DNA of 64,000 bases from Poa pratensis (lineage: Eukaryota; Streptophyta; Magnoliopsida; Poales; Poaceae): assembly GCA_947311845.1 (NCBI GenBank), contig CAMZMU010000123.1, positions 14,504,079 to 14,568,078 of the forward strand, read 5' to 3'. Under the pieces are notes generated by a model, which did no database searches, was not told where the DNA came from, and was given only the letters and a program-made list of their open reading frames with translations. Below, one piece after another: positions 11,490 to 22,474 of the stretch. Every line of letters starts with the position of its first letter. Position 1 is the first letter of the stretch. The position numbers and the translations under genes are program-made.

Positions 11490-12100
11490 CATATTTTTTT
11501 GAAAAAAGGTAAAAGATTTGTCATTTTCATTTAATAAGGAGAAGTTTTTAGAGCTCTTACAAACCTAGCCGTCGGAAAAAGGGCCCATGGCCTAAAGGAA
11601 AACAAACTCACTTTCGCGGCATTACACTGCCTTTGTCCCGGCAAGGCACCACATTGCCGTCTCCTCTTTAATCTTTGCAATGAGCATGGGCGAGGTTGTT
11701 GATTGGTGTCAAAAAAAAATTAGCATTTCTCTGCTTCAAAATCTCACAAGAAACAAGTTTGGCAAACACCCTGTTTAGAATTACCTCCATCCAGCAATCC
11801 TTCATGGTGGGAAAAACTTGCCAATCCCCCGGAGACACGTCATGAAGTCCAAGCAAGTCCTTCAAGGAGGACCAAATCCTAGTGATGAACCGACATTTGA
11901 AAAGAAGATGGGCGGCCGATTCTTGAACTTGGTTGCAACCAATCCTACAATTTGACCATCCTCTCTGATGAAGTCTATCCACTGTCTACACACGATTTTT
12001 AAGGACCAACTAAGCGAAGATTTTACACTTAGGGAAGCCCGAGTCTTCTAAACAAAGATTGACGTGACGGAGGTGGTGTGGCCTAAAAACGCAGTTTGTA
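11490..12100 (-). pseudogene. LINE (L1-type) reverse transcriptase C-terminal remnant
   Basis: The minus-strand frame 11668-11982 carries the zinc-binding region found at the C-terminus of plant LINE reverse transcriptases: DRLHQRGW, then C/H positions around QESAAHLLFKC, then the KQRNANFF segment. Upstream, the frame continues to about 12060 but with two stop codons where Trp is expected. Past the coding part there is LINE-like 3' sequence running to an A-run at about 11490. It is 5'-truncated and dead. Confidence 0.8.
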
Positions 12101-12348
12101 GGACCTTTCTCTAAACCGAACAGTGTTCATAATTAAACCGAACAGTGTTCATAATTAATGGTTGTATAGTTTCACTACGTCGGGCATAGGACGACAGACA
12201 TTTCTCTTATTCTATACATTACACACCAACTTTTTTTGCAGGAAGAATTTGATCCTTACAATTCCCCATACATATGCATTTGTACGTAGCTAGGTATTGC
12301 ATCCATGAGAACTTCACTAGATCCATGATGAAAACCTCTTCGTCCTTA
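12101..12348. other. Short intergenic with a 22-bp tandem duplicate
   Basis: The unit AAACCGAACAGTGTTCATAA occurs twice in a row at about 12114-12157. Nothing else is recognised. Confidence 0.5.
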
Positions 12349-13526
12349 GAGCAACTCTAGCAGATACCGAATAAGATGGTACCGAATCTCGTATCCGGTT
12401 GAGCTGGAAAAGTTTTGCAGTACCAAAATTTGCTCTCGCAGAACAGATGCAGAAAATTGATACTGGATATTTCAACTGAAAAACAAATACTAGTTTGCGC
12501 ATTAATTTTACAAAGGAAGTTCATCGAAACTAAACTAGAACTGAAATTAAACATAACTAAAACGTTAATGAAAATAAACTAGAACGGAAATCGAACCCTA
12601 GATCTAATCCGGCGGCGACATCGTTCTTTTCTCGGTGATGCGACGACGTTCTTCTTCCCGGCGTCGGCGTCGACCTACAGGTCGATGTCAAGCTCCTCCT
12701 TCTCGACGATGACGTGCAGCGCCACCGCTAGCTCCTGCTCGTCGACCGCCTTCGCCAGGCGCTCCTCCGCACCGGGACCTCGGGCCTCCAAAGTCGTCGT
12801 CGCGGCGGCGACCTCCTCCTCGGCTCTACGGACACGACTGTAAGCCGGCAGCAGCACCTCATGCAAGCGGTCGAAGGGGACGATGGCGGAGCCCCGCCGG
12901 CTTTCGAGGTCACGCGGATGTGCCCCGCCAGAATAGGGTCCCCGTCGAATTCCTCCACCGGCTCCTCCGCCGGCTCCTGCCGCTTCCTCCTCCGGCTGCC
13001 GCTCGAGCTCCCCGCCTCCGTGTCGTGACGCCGCGGCGTCCGCGGCGTCATGAGGCCCACCCACCGGCGGTCATTGTACGAGCCACGGAGGCGCGCACCA
13101 TTCGAGCGGTTGAGCGCGGCCTGCCGCGCCTTCTCCTCGGCCGCCCTCCTCGCCGCATCGTCTTCCGGCGGCTCCCGGCCTCCTCCGCGCCCGCCAGAGC
13201 TGCGCAGGCTAGATCCCGCCATGGATCTAGTGGTGGGGAGAGGAGAGGAGCTGCTAGGCGGCATCGATTGCTCGTCGCAGTTGGGATCGGAATGCGGCGG
13301 AGGGCCGGGTGCTGGGTGCGGCTGAGGGGTTCAGTTTTGGTACCGAATCGACCCCTCCGGCCCGGCTATATAAAGGACGAGGTGCCGCTTATCCGGCTCA
13401 CCGGATACAAGTTTCCGGGCCATGGGCTTATGCCGCATCTGTTCGGGCCGAAAAATCGACCTGTACCCCAAATCGGCCGGACTTTTCCGGGGCCAGGTGC
13501 TTATTCCGCATCTGCTAGAGTTGCTC
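12349..13526 (-). mobile_element. PIF/Harbinger-type element carrying an ORF, copy 1 (1178 bp)
   Basis: The terminal inverted repeats are about 28 bp (GAGCAACTCTAGCAGATACC at left, its near match inverted at right), and the flanks are TTA at 12346-12348 and 13527-13529. Instead of a transposase it holds a minus-strand hydrophilic ORF with a shared start and end in the copy at 26058-27141. A TATATA motif lies at 13367-13373, about 145 bp upstream of that ORF. Confidence 0.82.
12675..13222 (-). pseudogene. Uncharacterised hydrophilic ORF of the PIF-type element, copy 1
   Basis: The start at 13222 gives MAGSSLRSSGGRGGGREPPE. The same N-terminus, with few changes, opens the copy at 26836. A frame switch is needed near 13030-13060 to reach the C-terminal part (12675-13064), which ends EKEELDIDL; copy 2 ends ENEDLDIDP. 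The middle is Arg/Glu/Gly-rich with a probable helical segment (RRAEEEVAAATTTLEARG). No known domain is recognised and no catalytic motif is seen. It may be a captured host gene fragment or an element-specific accessory protein. Conservation of both ends suggests it was once translated. Confidence 0.5.
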
Positions 13527-13640
13527 TTACTCCTTACTCATGCTTCCGCTGCATCGACGCATGGGCAGCTGAGCGTCGGACCCAAGTCATTCAACATGAG
13601 TGAGTGATGGATCCTCGCGAGAGTGCACTTTCTGAACCTA

Positions 13641-13985
13641 GGGGCATCTGCCCCGGTTTTAGAAAAATACATTTTAAGCACGATTTAAAAGGTTCAAAAA
13701 TTTTGAAACAAAATTATAAGTGCATATCTCTGCAAAATATGGACGCGTCACAAAGTTTTGTGCAAAAATAACTTTTTATTTTGTCTCTACAAAAAAGACA
13801 AATTTTCGGTGCTAGACAAAACCTTTTATGTGACATGCTTTTCTTTTTTACACAGACCAAATAAAAAGTCATTTCTTCGCGGAATTTTTTGCGCACACAT
13901 AGAATGTGGATATGTAACCCCGCAATTTTTTCCGAAATTTTTTGACATGCAGAAAAATGTTTTTGAAAACGGGGCAGATGCCCCC
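13641..13985. mobile_element. Foldback MITE, about 345 bp
   Basis: The ends GGGGCATCTGCCCC and GGGGCAGATGCCCCC are inverted, and the A/T-rich arms are imperfect inverted repeats, so the RNA would fold into a long hairpin. No clear target duplication was found. The arms resemble those of the elements at 34222-34525 and 34961-35310. Confidence 0.6.
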
Positions 13986-14357
13986 GTGTGCAGGTGTGTA
14001 TTTTCCTGATCCTCGGTTACTACTTCCTGGGATCATAGTAACTTCTGAACAGTGTCGAGCACTACAGTCCTGCCATCACCACGAACTGGCTGCAGTGATT
14101 GCACGAACGATAGTGCCTGTACCGCAGTGCTGCTGCCACTGTGCGAGCTCACAGTTCAGTAGTGATGGATGTATGATAGGCTGATGTCACAGTGCTTGTG
14201 ACAGCGGGAGCATGGCCATAAAATTCCTCGGCACGGCAGGATACCGTATCTGTGACATTGTTCACTGAGGCTTGAGGTAGTACGCAGGAGAAATTCCCGT
14301 CGGTTCATCACTCCAGAAGAAAGAGTGAGGCCACTTAAAGGGTGCTGTAATTCAGTA
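13986..14357. other. Intergenic, no gene seen
   Basis: No supported coding frame, repeat or RNA gene in this stretch. Confidence 0.4.
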
Positions 14358-14480
14358 CTCCCTCCGATCCATATTAGTGGGCAAAACTTTGTCTAGATAC
14401 ACATGTATCTAGTCTAAATACTTAACTAGATACATATGAATTTAGACAAACCTATGCCCACTAATATGGATCGGAGGAAG
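14358..14480. mobile_element. Stowaway MITE, 123 bp
   Basis: The ends CTCCCTCCGATCCATATTAG and CTAATATGGATCGGAGGAAG form a long hairpin, and the flanks are TA at 14356-14357 and 14481-14482. Confidence 0.92.
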
Positions 14481-15552
14481 TATTAAACATTATATATGGT
14501 ACTGTAATTCAGTTTCTTTCACACTGAAGACATCAACTGTATCTCGAATTATCGTTTTCGATGGGCTGTCTGATCTTTGTGTTGGATGGTCGTGGTGAGA
14601 GGGATAGCCGTGGACATACATACGGGGAGGGGAGCAGTCACCGGAAAGTTTTCATCTCCGACGGGTCCTACCTACGACCACGACGTGGATCGGGCAGGAC
14701 ACGGCGGCATGGCACAGTCTTACTGCACAGTTACAGCTCAGTGCCTTGTTCAGACGCGATCGACCGCGCGCTGATGTACCTCTCCCTCTCAGCGTGGGGT
14801 GGGTCATGGCGGAGAACAGTTGAGCCATCCACTCGCAGTCGCAGGAGTAAACAAAGCAATCATTGTTGATCACTAGTAGCAGCAGCAGTAGTAGGCTCTA
14901 TTTGAGCCGGAATAAACTAGGCTCGAATCTATCTACGCATTTTGGATTGTTTTGGCTATTATTTGTTGGGAACGCTAAGATCGAGAGCAGGTAGCTAGGC
15001 AGGTAGGTATGTGATGGATCAGTTCACCGCCGCCGATGCATGCATCTCGTGCCAAGGATGGATGACATAGGTAGGATCCGGCCTGTTTTCTTCCTGGACG
15101 GCTGGCTAGCATACTGTCCCTGGTTTCAGTTTCCCGTCAACTTCGTAGACTCGATGAAAAAGATCTTCAGCGCCATGATTTCGATCGGCGATCCAACCAG
15201 ACGTATGGGAGAACACCACAGCTGAAAATAAGCGGTGGGCTTGCGCTCCGACCACTGGACCGGGTCAAGATTTTGCGCTTGGTACTACGGCCTCGAAATT
15301 CAAGCAAACTGACGAATGCTTCGTTGTAACCACTGACGGATGGGCGGCAGCATGAGGTCGAACGCCAGGGAGCAGGAGTACTGGTGTACAACAGACAGAT
15401 TATGCCCTGACTGCCAACGAAACAGAGAATGGCAAAAGGGGCCCACGCGTCCTTAATCCTCTGGACACAGAGGACGGGAGTGGAGTTGGCGTGATGATAT
15501 TGCCAAGGAAGCAAGGACAATTTGGACACGGTTTACCTCTGAACGAAACTAT
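14481..15552. other. Intergenic, no gene recognised
   Basis: Open frames at 14561-14869 (plus) and 15167-15529 (minus) have no recognisable domain, and their composition does not look like conserved coding sequence. Some of this may be old repeat. Confidence 0.4.
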
Positions 15553-15803
15553 AACACAAAATGAATCTCGGCGAAACTATTTCACGATTCTGACCCTTTT
15601 GTGTAGCGCCTTACGATCGGGCGCTACACTACTACATTGTGTAGCGCCTTACGATTAGGCTTTACACATCCGGATACGTGAAAAGTAGTATAGCGCCCGA
15701 TCGTTAGGCGCTACACAGTGTAGTAGTGTAGCGCCCGACTGTGATGCGCTACCCAAAAGGGTCAGAAGCGTGAAATCGTTTCGTCCGAGATTTATTTTGT
15801 GTT
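15553..15803. mobile_element. Foldback MITE with GTAGCGCC palindromes, 251 bp
   Basis: The left arm AACACAAAATGAATCTCGG pairs with the right arm ending CCGAGATTTATTTTGTGTT over more than 100 bp. Each arm also contains smaller palindromes of the type TGTAGCGCC...GGCGCTACA, each about 30 bp, present three to four times. No target duplication was identified, so the superfamily is unknown. Confidence 0.75.
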
Positions 15804-16299
15804 GAACTTTCGCAGGTCAACAGTGTCGATTTGTACGGAAGCAAGGAGGTATGTGGCGCCATGCCCGAGGCTGGGGCCAGCGGACGTACGCACGCACATA
15901 TGTATCGTACTGGTGTACAGGAGAAGCACTGTATGTAAGCGCCAGCTAGCCACTGCCGTCTCCATCGGAACAAACTCCCGGAGACAGAGTGAAAGCTAGG
16001 TGCCGGCTCCTAAACTCAATCACTCCAATCAACTACCAAACCTGGTTATAACAAGTTTATCTCCTTGAGAAAAAATAACCCGATTATCTCTAGCTTTGAT
16101 CATTTCGGATTCTCTGTTGTTACAACGACAAAAAAAAAACAAGAAGACTTCGACCTACGAGAAACTAACGAAAATGGCGACATCCGGGTTCAATCGGCGT
16201 TGTTTTTGCTCAGTTTTTCTCTTAAAAAATTTAGGACCGCTTAGCCCTAGTTGATTATTTTAGAGTAAACGGTTCTGAAACATCTGAAAAAAAATGATA
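15804..16299. other. Intergenic, no gene seen
   Basis: No supported feature. Confidence 0.4.
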
Positions 16300-16670
16300 C
16301 TCCCTCTGTTTCTGAAGACGTATGTTTTTTTTTTCTTGAAAAAGTCAAACAGTGTAAAGTTTGACCAAGTTTTTATGAAGAAACCACCAACAACAATTTA
16401 GACATCATATGAACATATACTCCCTCCGTTCCAAATTAGATGGCCTCCATTCGTCCAGATGTGTATGTATCTAGACATGTTATAAGTATAAATACATTCA
16501 CATTTGGACAAACGGAAGTTATTTAATTTAGAACAGATGGAGTACGATATAATGCATCTAGCGTCATTAATTTGGTATTGTAGATGTTAGCAGTTTTTTA
16601 TAAAACTTGGTCAAACTTTACACTGTTTGACTATAAAAGAATACGACCTTATTTTTAGAAACCGAGAGAG
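16300..16670. mobile_element. Stowaway MITE interrupted by a second one
   Basis: The ends CTCCCTCTGTTTCTGA and AACCGAGAGAG are bounded by TA at 16298-16299 and 16671-16672. The arms contain matching inverted segments GTCAAACAGTGTAAAGTTTG and CAAACTTTACACTGTTTGAC. The middle is split by the element at 16420-16542. Confidence 0.88.
16420..16542. mobile_element. Stowaway MITE nested in the previous one, 123 bp
   Basis: Starts CTCCCTCCGTTCCAAATTAG and ends with its near complement, bounded by TA at 16418-16419 and 16543-16544. It therefore inserted after the outer element. Confidence 0.9.
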
Positions 16671-17280
16671 TACATAGTCAGTGACGGATTATATACTTAT
16701 AGCTTTTCTTAAAAAAACATGAATATTTAAGATACGTGTAAACAGAAGTATAACATGTACTTAATGTTTTTTGCAACAATTGCATGGAGAATATAATTTA
16801 TACATAACTTCACGCTACAAATTATATATCTGAATCTAATTCTAATACTAAACCGAACATATCTCTAATAAGCGGTTTTCGGGGTGCAGAAGATATTTTG
16901 ATTACTTAGAAGATTAAAGTGACGCAAGCCCGAAAACAATTGAGGGAAAAAAACAGGTCAATATAGTTTTTCTTTTTCAGATAGTATACAAGTCAAATAG
17001 TTTAAGAGGTTACAACATGCATGCATGAGAGAACTTGATAATCTATAGTGGAACAAGAATAATTGCTCTGATTCGATCGGTTGTAGCAACACAATGGTTA
17101 GCTTTCTTACACAAACCTCTCCTGTGTGGACACAGAAAGGGAAATAAAAAAAAGGTACAGATGCGGGCAGTACGTACGTAGGAGTACATGTACTTACCAG
17201 CTAGCTGTTGGTCGTCGTTAAGAAGCAATTAACCATAGCTTAATTGAAGTGACAGTGATGAGTAACTAAACCAAACCGAG
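16671..17280. other. 3' flank of the Dof gene
   Basis: AT-rich sequence downstream of the Dof stop codon. No other feature is seen. Confidence 0.4.
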
Positions 17281-18153
17281 CTAGGGCAGGTAGACGGACG
17301 GGTCCGGGACGTCCGTCCAGCAGCTCCCGGCGTTCCAGTACGCGGCCGGCGACGCGTCGCCGAGTTCGAAGATCCCGGTGTCCAGGGACATGAACGGCCC
17401 CATGTCGGTGACGGTGGAGGTAGATGTGTGCGCCTGTGGCTCTTGCAGCGGCGCCTGCCCTGTGAGCAGCACCGAGCCAATGGCCTCCTCTGTCTTCGGC
17501 TGCGACGAGAAGTTGAACATCGGGAGAGGCGGTGGAGGGGGCGGCGCGAAGAGGGACGCGAGCGCGGCGGCCTGGTCGGCGAATATCGGCGCCGGTGGTG
17601 GCACGTCTGCGGCGAAAGGGTAATTCGGGCCGCGGTTCGCGAAGGCGATGGTGTTGTTGGTGTTGGAGGACGGCGTAGCCGGAGCGGTAGGGGTCGTCGT
17701 CGTCGTCGTCTCAGCGGCGGCGGCGGCCGTGGGGCTCGTGCTGCCGCTGCCGCTATTGGAGCGGCCAGAGGACGATGCGGACGCGCGCCGCTGGTTCTTG
17801 GCTTCCGTGGCCGCGGGCGTCGACGGGGCGGACGACGACGACGAGCTTCGCTTGGCCTTGCGGCAGCCGCCGCCGACGGGGACGTTGCGGAGGACGCCGC
17901 CCTTGGTCCAGTACCGGCGGCAGCTCTTGCAGAAGTGCCGCGGCTGCGAGAGGTTGTAGTTGTTGTAGTAGCAGAACTTGGTGTTGGTCGACTCGCAGCG
18001 CGGGCACTTCACCGCCTCAGGCGGCGCTTGAGAGAAGACGCCGCACCGAGACGCCGGGAGACCCTGCTGCGCTTGTGCGCGACGGATGTCTACCGCCGCG
18101 GCGCCGCCGAACAGCCGCCCGGCGAGGCCAGGGATTGATTGGAAGTCCTGCAT
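17281..18153 (-). CDS. Dof-type zinc finger transcription factor
   Basis: A 290-aa protein in one exon. It starts [17 protein letters not shown], a start shared by one group of grass Dof proteins. The Dof domain is at about residues 47-100. Zinc ligands Cys50, Cys53, Cys75 and Cys78 are visible within [16 protein letters not shown] and CKSCRRYW, followed by GGGCRK. Dof proteins bind AAAG cores in plant promoters and act in the nucleus. C-terminal to the domain there is a Ser/Thr/Ala-rich low-complexity linker (about 103-165), a Pro-rich stretch (205-215), and an acidic C-terminal part that may activate transcription. The coding DNA is strongly GC-rich. Which Dof member it is cannot be told from the sequence alone. 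Confidence 0.95.
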   Translation of the reverse strand: MQDFQSIPGLAGRLFGGAAAVDIRRAQAQQGLPASRCGVFSQAPPEAVKCPRCESTNTKFCYYNNYNLSQPRHFCKSCRRYWTKGGVLRNVPVGGGCRKAKRSSSSSSAPSTPAATEAKNQRRASASSSGRSNSGSGSTSPTAAAAAETTTTTTPTAPATPSSNTNNTIAFANRGPNYPFAADVPPPAPIFADQAAALASLFAPPPPPPLPMFNFSSQPKTEEAIGSVLLTGQAPLQEPQAHTSTSTVTDMGPFMSLDTGIFELGDASPAAYWNAGSCWTDVPDPSVYLP

Positions 18154-18522
18154 GAGGCGAAGCGCAAGGGCTGGTGAAGGTGAACGTGGTGTTCAGAACA
18201 TTCTAGAAGAGTGTACTTCCATGTGCTTGTTCATCTATGGCGTGTGGGTGTGCTTGTCGACGAGCTGGGAGCGGCAAGAGCTCCACCCAATGAGCTTCGG
18301 CTGTGCATCACACAAGGATAGCAGGTAAATATCTGCACCTCCATATCGATATCGCGTTCCCTGTCCTCGTCCTTCAACCGATGAGGTTACCAAACTGCCC
18401 TTAACCCTGACAGTTTGACCAAAATGCCCTTGCTTACAAACTGTTCCTTTTTTTGGCGGGTAAATGCCCTTGCTTACAAACTGTTCCTTGGCATGCACGA
18501 CTGTACGTGTAAATGTACATAT
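18154..18522. other. Upstream region of the Dof gene
   Basis: Contains two short direct repeats of AAATGCCCTTGCTTACAAAC (about 18421-18440 and 18462-18481). No clear TATA box was picked out. Confidence 0.45.
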
Positions 18523-18836
18523 AGGCCTTGTTTGATTCATAGGATTTCTAAATGCAGGAGTAGGAATAGGGATAGGAATTAGATAGGATTGCAAGTGCAA
18601 AAATCTGATCATAGGAAAGTTACCCCTTGCTGCATCGTTCCTTGCAAAGGATTGGAAAAAAGAGCTCCAACTGAATTGTTTATTTCCTGTGTTTGACGTA
18701 GGAATCAGCTTGCAGAGGAAAATTTCCTACAACTTTCCTTTGTTCTATTCATGTGAATCAAACACTGCCACAGTAAAAAATCCTATAGGAAAATGAATCC
18801 TACACTTTTCCTTCACAAATCCTGTGAATCAAACAA
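18523..18836. mobile_element. Probable MITE
   Basis: The left end GGCCTTGTTTGATTCATAGG and right end CCTGTGAATCAAACA are inverted repeats, and internal segments (TCCTAC/GTAGGA) also pair. The right terminus is degraded, and the flanks (ATA both sides) are only suggestive. Confidence 0.5.
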
Positions 18837-20771
18837 TAGTGGTACCGCAAAAATTGCAGTTTCCGCAACATTCTTCTTCTTGTGTTGCATAAATCACCAT
18901 ATGAACGGACTGTTTTTGCGGTTTTTTACTGGGTGGAGGTCTACTTTGTTGACCCTTCCACCAGTTGGTCATCTAATCAATTATTTGGCTTGTTAATTGC
19001 AAAAACGATACATCGGTCCTTTGTCAATGCTCCAATTAATGTACAAAAATTTAAAAAACTTAAATTTCATAATACGTTAATTATTCAAATAAAAAATATG
19101 TAGGGTGATGGCAGCAGGAGTCGGGGATGATTCTTGAAGATACGTGCTAAGATAATCCCGCTCTAGAGTTTTCAGATTTATTTCCCCTTGATATAGCACG
19201 ACCATTCTTGTTTCGTATTGGAATGCCAATGCTCCTACTCTTGCAAAGTTTCTAGAAAAAGATCAATAAGCCCAACAATGTCTCATCAACATGTCATGTC
19301 AAATTTTCTTTCCAATTTGTTTTGGTCACGAATTGCTTGATCGTCTAGAAAAACTTAGATTCTAGAACAATCATATCCACTTCAACTTTTATTGTTCCAA
19401 AAGTAGGGACACCCCCTCCCTATTTTCAATCCTCGAATGCATACAAACAATTATGCTGAAAAATTACCATTGAATTTGCATCTCAAATTGTGTTGTTTCA
19501 AGTGCCTTTTCATCTACTTATTCTTCATGGACTAAACCCATTCACCTCTCTAGAGTTTCGATGAGGCACAAGGTGACGAGGTCGTTCCGACACAGTGCAG
19601 AGATAGGCAAAATTAACGGAGAGATGAATGGTTACATTTTAGGATCATGGGGCACAGCTGTTAGAGGAGCAATATATGTGCACTATCAAGGAGGAGTTCG
19701 TGACGGATAATACACCGCATTGACACAATAATAAAATGAACTCACCCTTTCTATCACAATATGGCTAGTAATGGTTACAACCGTAGGAAAGACTTTCCAT
19801 CTCCACCGCACATTAGCGACCATCATTGCTAATGAACTTCGTCTCATCAATGAATTATATGTTGGCAGCTAAAAGTGCATGGGGTGGTTTTGGAAATTAA
19901 AGACAATATCTATGGACTAAGATTGCATTGAGTTATTTGAAGGCTTTTTCCATAGGAAGTGCTTGGAAACCATGTGTTGACTTCCAGGTTAAAAGAAGAA
20001 GAAAGTGAAATTCCTTTTTGGAACTAAAAGAAAGTCATGCTATAGCTTATGAGTTAAGACGTGCAGGATCGAAATCTTTAGATGACGATTACAAGAGATG
20101 AGTTAAAGATACAACCCTAAGTCGAGATCATGATTGACTCATGTGTGAGCCATGGTTAACAAAAGTTGGAGCATGCAATCGAGTGAAAAATTCTTTGTGA
20201 CTACAGAGATTTTGATAGAGCGTGAAGAAGCACAAGGTATTACGACCAAGGTGATGGACAAGGTGTTATATAAAGAATGGTCATAAGAGAGTTAAGCTTT
20301 TCCTAGTATGTCTTGAAAAAGAAAAAAGATTGAGTGAGCATTTATGTTTACCTTAAAAACATGTAATGAAAAAGAGAGAAAATACGAGATTGATAAAAAA
20401 AAAGTTCAAAAATGGGGAGTCAAGTAATAAATAACACTCATGAATGAAAATAACAACTAATTATGTGATAAAATACACTTTTGGGCGGCATGAAACAAAG
20501 TTGAAAACTGGCATGTGAAAAATGTGCATGATAAAGCAAAGGGACTTATAATTATCTAGTCATGGCTTAAAGTTCTGAGGTCCGAACTCTCATATTGCAA
20601 GTCCAAAGATGGGAACATGCTTTTGTTCATGATTGTGTGGTCTTCTGCTAATTGATGTCTCCACTGACAATCTGTAATAAACTAATTACTGTCCTCATCA
20701 CCCAAAATTATATAAGGTGGTCAATCTTCAATAAAACTAGTTACTGCCCTCGTTACCCAAGATTATATAAG
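18837..20771. other. AT-rich repeat-like sequence, possible old LTR piece
   Basis: From about 19871 the plus strand (AAAGTGCATGG, then TGGTTTTGG, then TTGCATTGAG) resembles the minus-strand start of the LTR-like repeat at 47567-49442. It may be a much older relative in the opposite orientation. No gene was recognised in the stretch. Confidence 0.35.
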
Positions 20772-21922
20772 AGTAGTTATAGTGGGTAGTATCATACACT
20801 AGTATCATGCATATGATACTCGTGTATGTTACTATCTCTATAGTGGGTAGTAACATATCATATAATCATGTATTTATTAACTTATAGACTCATCTTGCTT
20901 TGAAATCCGTTATGTTACGGTATCTACCTATCACCCCGGGCGTTCAGTCTGTTCGGTTTGCTCGGTCCGGTCTTTTCGGTCATCCAAAATTTCGGTCATC
21001 TAGAAACGCTACCCGAATTACGGCCGGTCTTTTCGGTCTTTTTGTATTCGGTCTTCGGTCTTTTCAGTCCGATCTTCGGTCATGACCAAATAGACCGAAA
21101 AAAGGAAATAACGGCAACACAATCTCTTGTTATATTTAGCTCATCCTCATAGTTATATTCCTTCAGCTCATCCTCATGTTCAAATGTCATCTACAAAAAG
21201 ACAGCAACACAATCTCTTGTTTAGATGCCAATACAGAAATATATAATCATAAGCATGCGTACCACTAGCAGTCTAGCACTAGCAGAGTAGTCTAGCACTA
21301 AGCCTGATCTAGCATAGTCCGGCAACAAAATTACAGGGAAACAAGAACCAAGCTTGATGTGTGCTTGGCATGCGTACCACAATCTCTTGTTCTAGTAGAC
21401 ATGGGAGGAGGCGGAGAATGGATGGAGGTCGCTGGTTCCAGGCGGCAAGATGGGTGGATACGTATGCGTGCCACAAAATTCTAGGGAAACAAGCGGCGGG
21501 GATGGAGTTAGGTCATGGAAACGAGCGCTAGTGCTGAAATTGGGGAAAAGAAGTAGGGAACTAGGCCTCGATGGGTTGTGCTACATGCTAGAGTACACGA
21601 GTTGGGCCTGAATGTCTAATTCGCATCGCTAGTTCGGTCCCTTCGGTCATTTCGGTCCTCAGCTCGTGATAACCGAACAGACCGATATTATTTCGGTTAC
21701 TTGATTCTCAGGTCCGATATTATTTCGGTTACCCGAAATTCTGGGTATTTCGGTTTCGGTCCCGGTCTTTTCAGGTTCGGGCTTCGGTTTCGGTTTTTTG
21801 TGCCCGGGGTGATACCTATGATACCACCACCGTCTATTTCTTTTTTAATTGCATGCCACATCATCATTTTTACTTATGTGGCACTTATGTTACTCTCTAT
21901 GTTACTCCCACTATGGATAAAT
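20772..21922. mobile_element. MITE split by a hAT-like insertion
   Basis: The left part (TATAGTGGGTAG motifs from about 20780) and right part (ending CTCCCACTATGGATA near 21918) form the two ends of one small inverted-repeat element. The middle is occupied by the hAT-like element at 20932-21811. The exact outer boundaries are approximate. Confidence 0.6.
20932..21811. mobile_element. hAT-like non-autonomous element, 880 bp
   Basis: It has 10-bp perfect inverted ends CACCCCGGGC and GCCCGGGGTG. The flanks CTACCTAT (20924-20931) and ATACCTAT (21812-21819) match in 7 of 8 bases, the duplication length of hAT elements. Both ends are packed with TTCGGT/TCGGTC motifs, resembling the subterminal transposase-binding repeats of hAT elements. 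No transposase is encoded. Confidence 0.75.
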
Positions 21923-22350
21923 ATCAGTGGCACACCGCATGTGCTACTTTAGAAGTCGTGAACCGCGACACACTGATCTGCCATGCTATCCCATGCAGTG
22001 GCGACGAACGCACAAACAACACGGTGGATGGCTATTCGCCCAGTCACAAATCTAACGCACACGCTTTCCCGGCGCGGTTAATCCCGTCGGCTCCTACTAT
22101 CAAATGTTGCCTTTAGACGTTGGCTCGCCGTTGAAAAGCGACATATAACACTTGTGGTGTGGTAGTGGTAGTATTGTTTCCCGCATATTGACGAGGGCTG
22201 CAGCAAGATGACGATGGCAAAATTAGTTCCATGTGGAAAAGAAGGTCCTAAAATATTTAGAGTACTCGAAGAAAACATTGGAACGAGTAGCTAGAGACCG
22301 TTAGATGGAAATGCAAGCGCCAGATTTGGTAACTCGAATTCAAATATGTA
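21923..22350. other. Intergenic, no gene seen
   Basis: No supported feature. Confidence 0.4.
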
Positions 22351-22474
22351 CTCCCTCCGTTCGTAAAAGGACGTCTTAAATATATCAAAATTTGGATGTA
22401 TGTGGACATGTTTTAGTGTACACATACATCCAAATCTAGATATATCCAAGACATTCTTTTTCGGACGGAGGGAG
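22351..22474. mobile_element. Stowaway MITE, 124 bp
   Basis: Starts CTCCCTCCGTTCGTAAAAG and ends TTTCGGACGGAGGGAG, with TA flanks at 22349-22350 and 22475-22476. The two halves pair almost completely. Confidence 0.92.

Noticed and set aside
17428..18155. Long plus-strand ORFs opposite the Dof gene
   Set aside because: Shadow frames of the GC-rich Dof coding sequence on minus.
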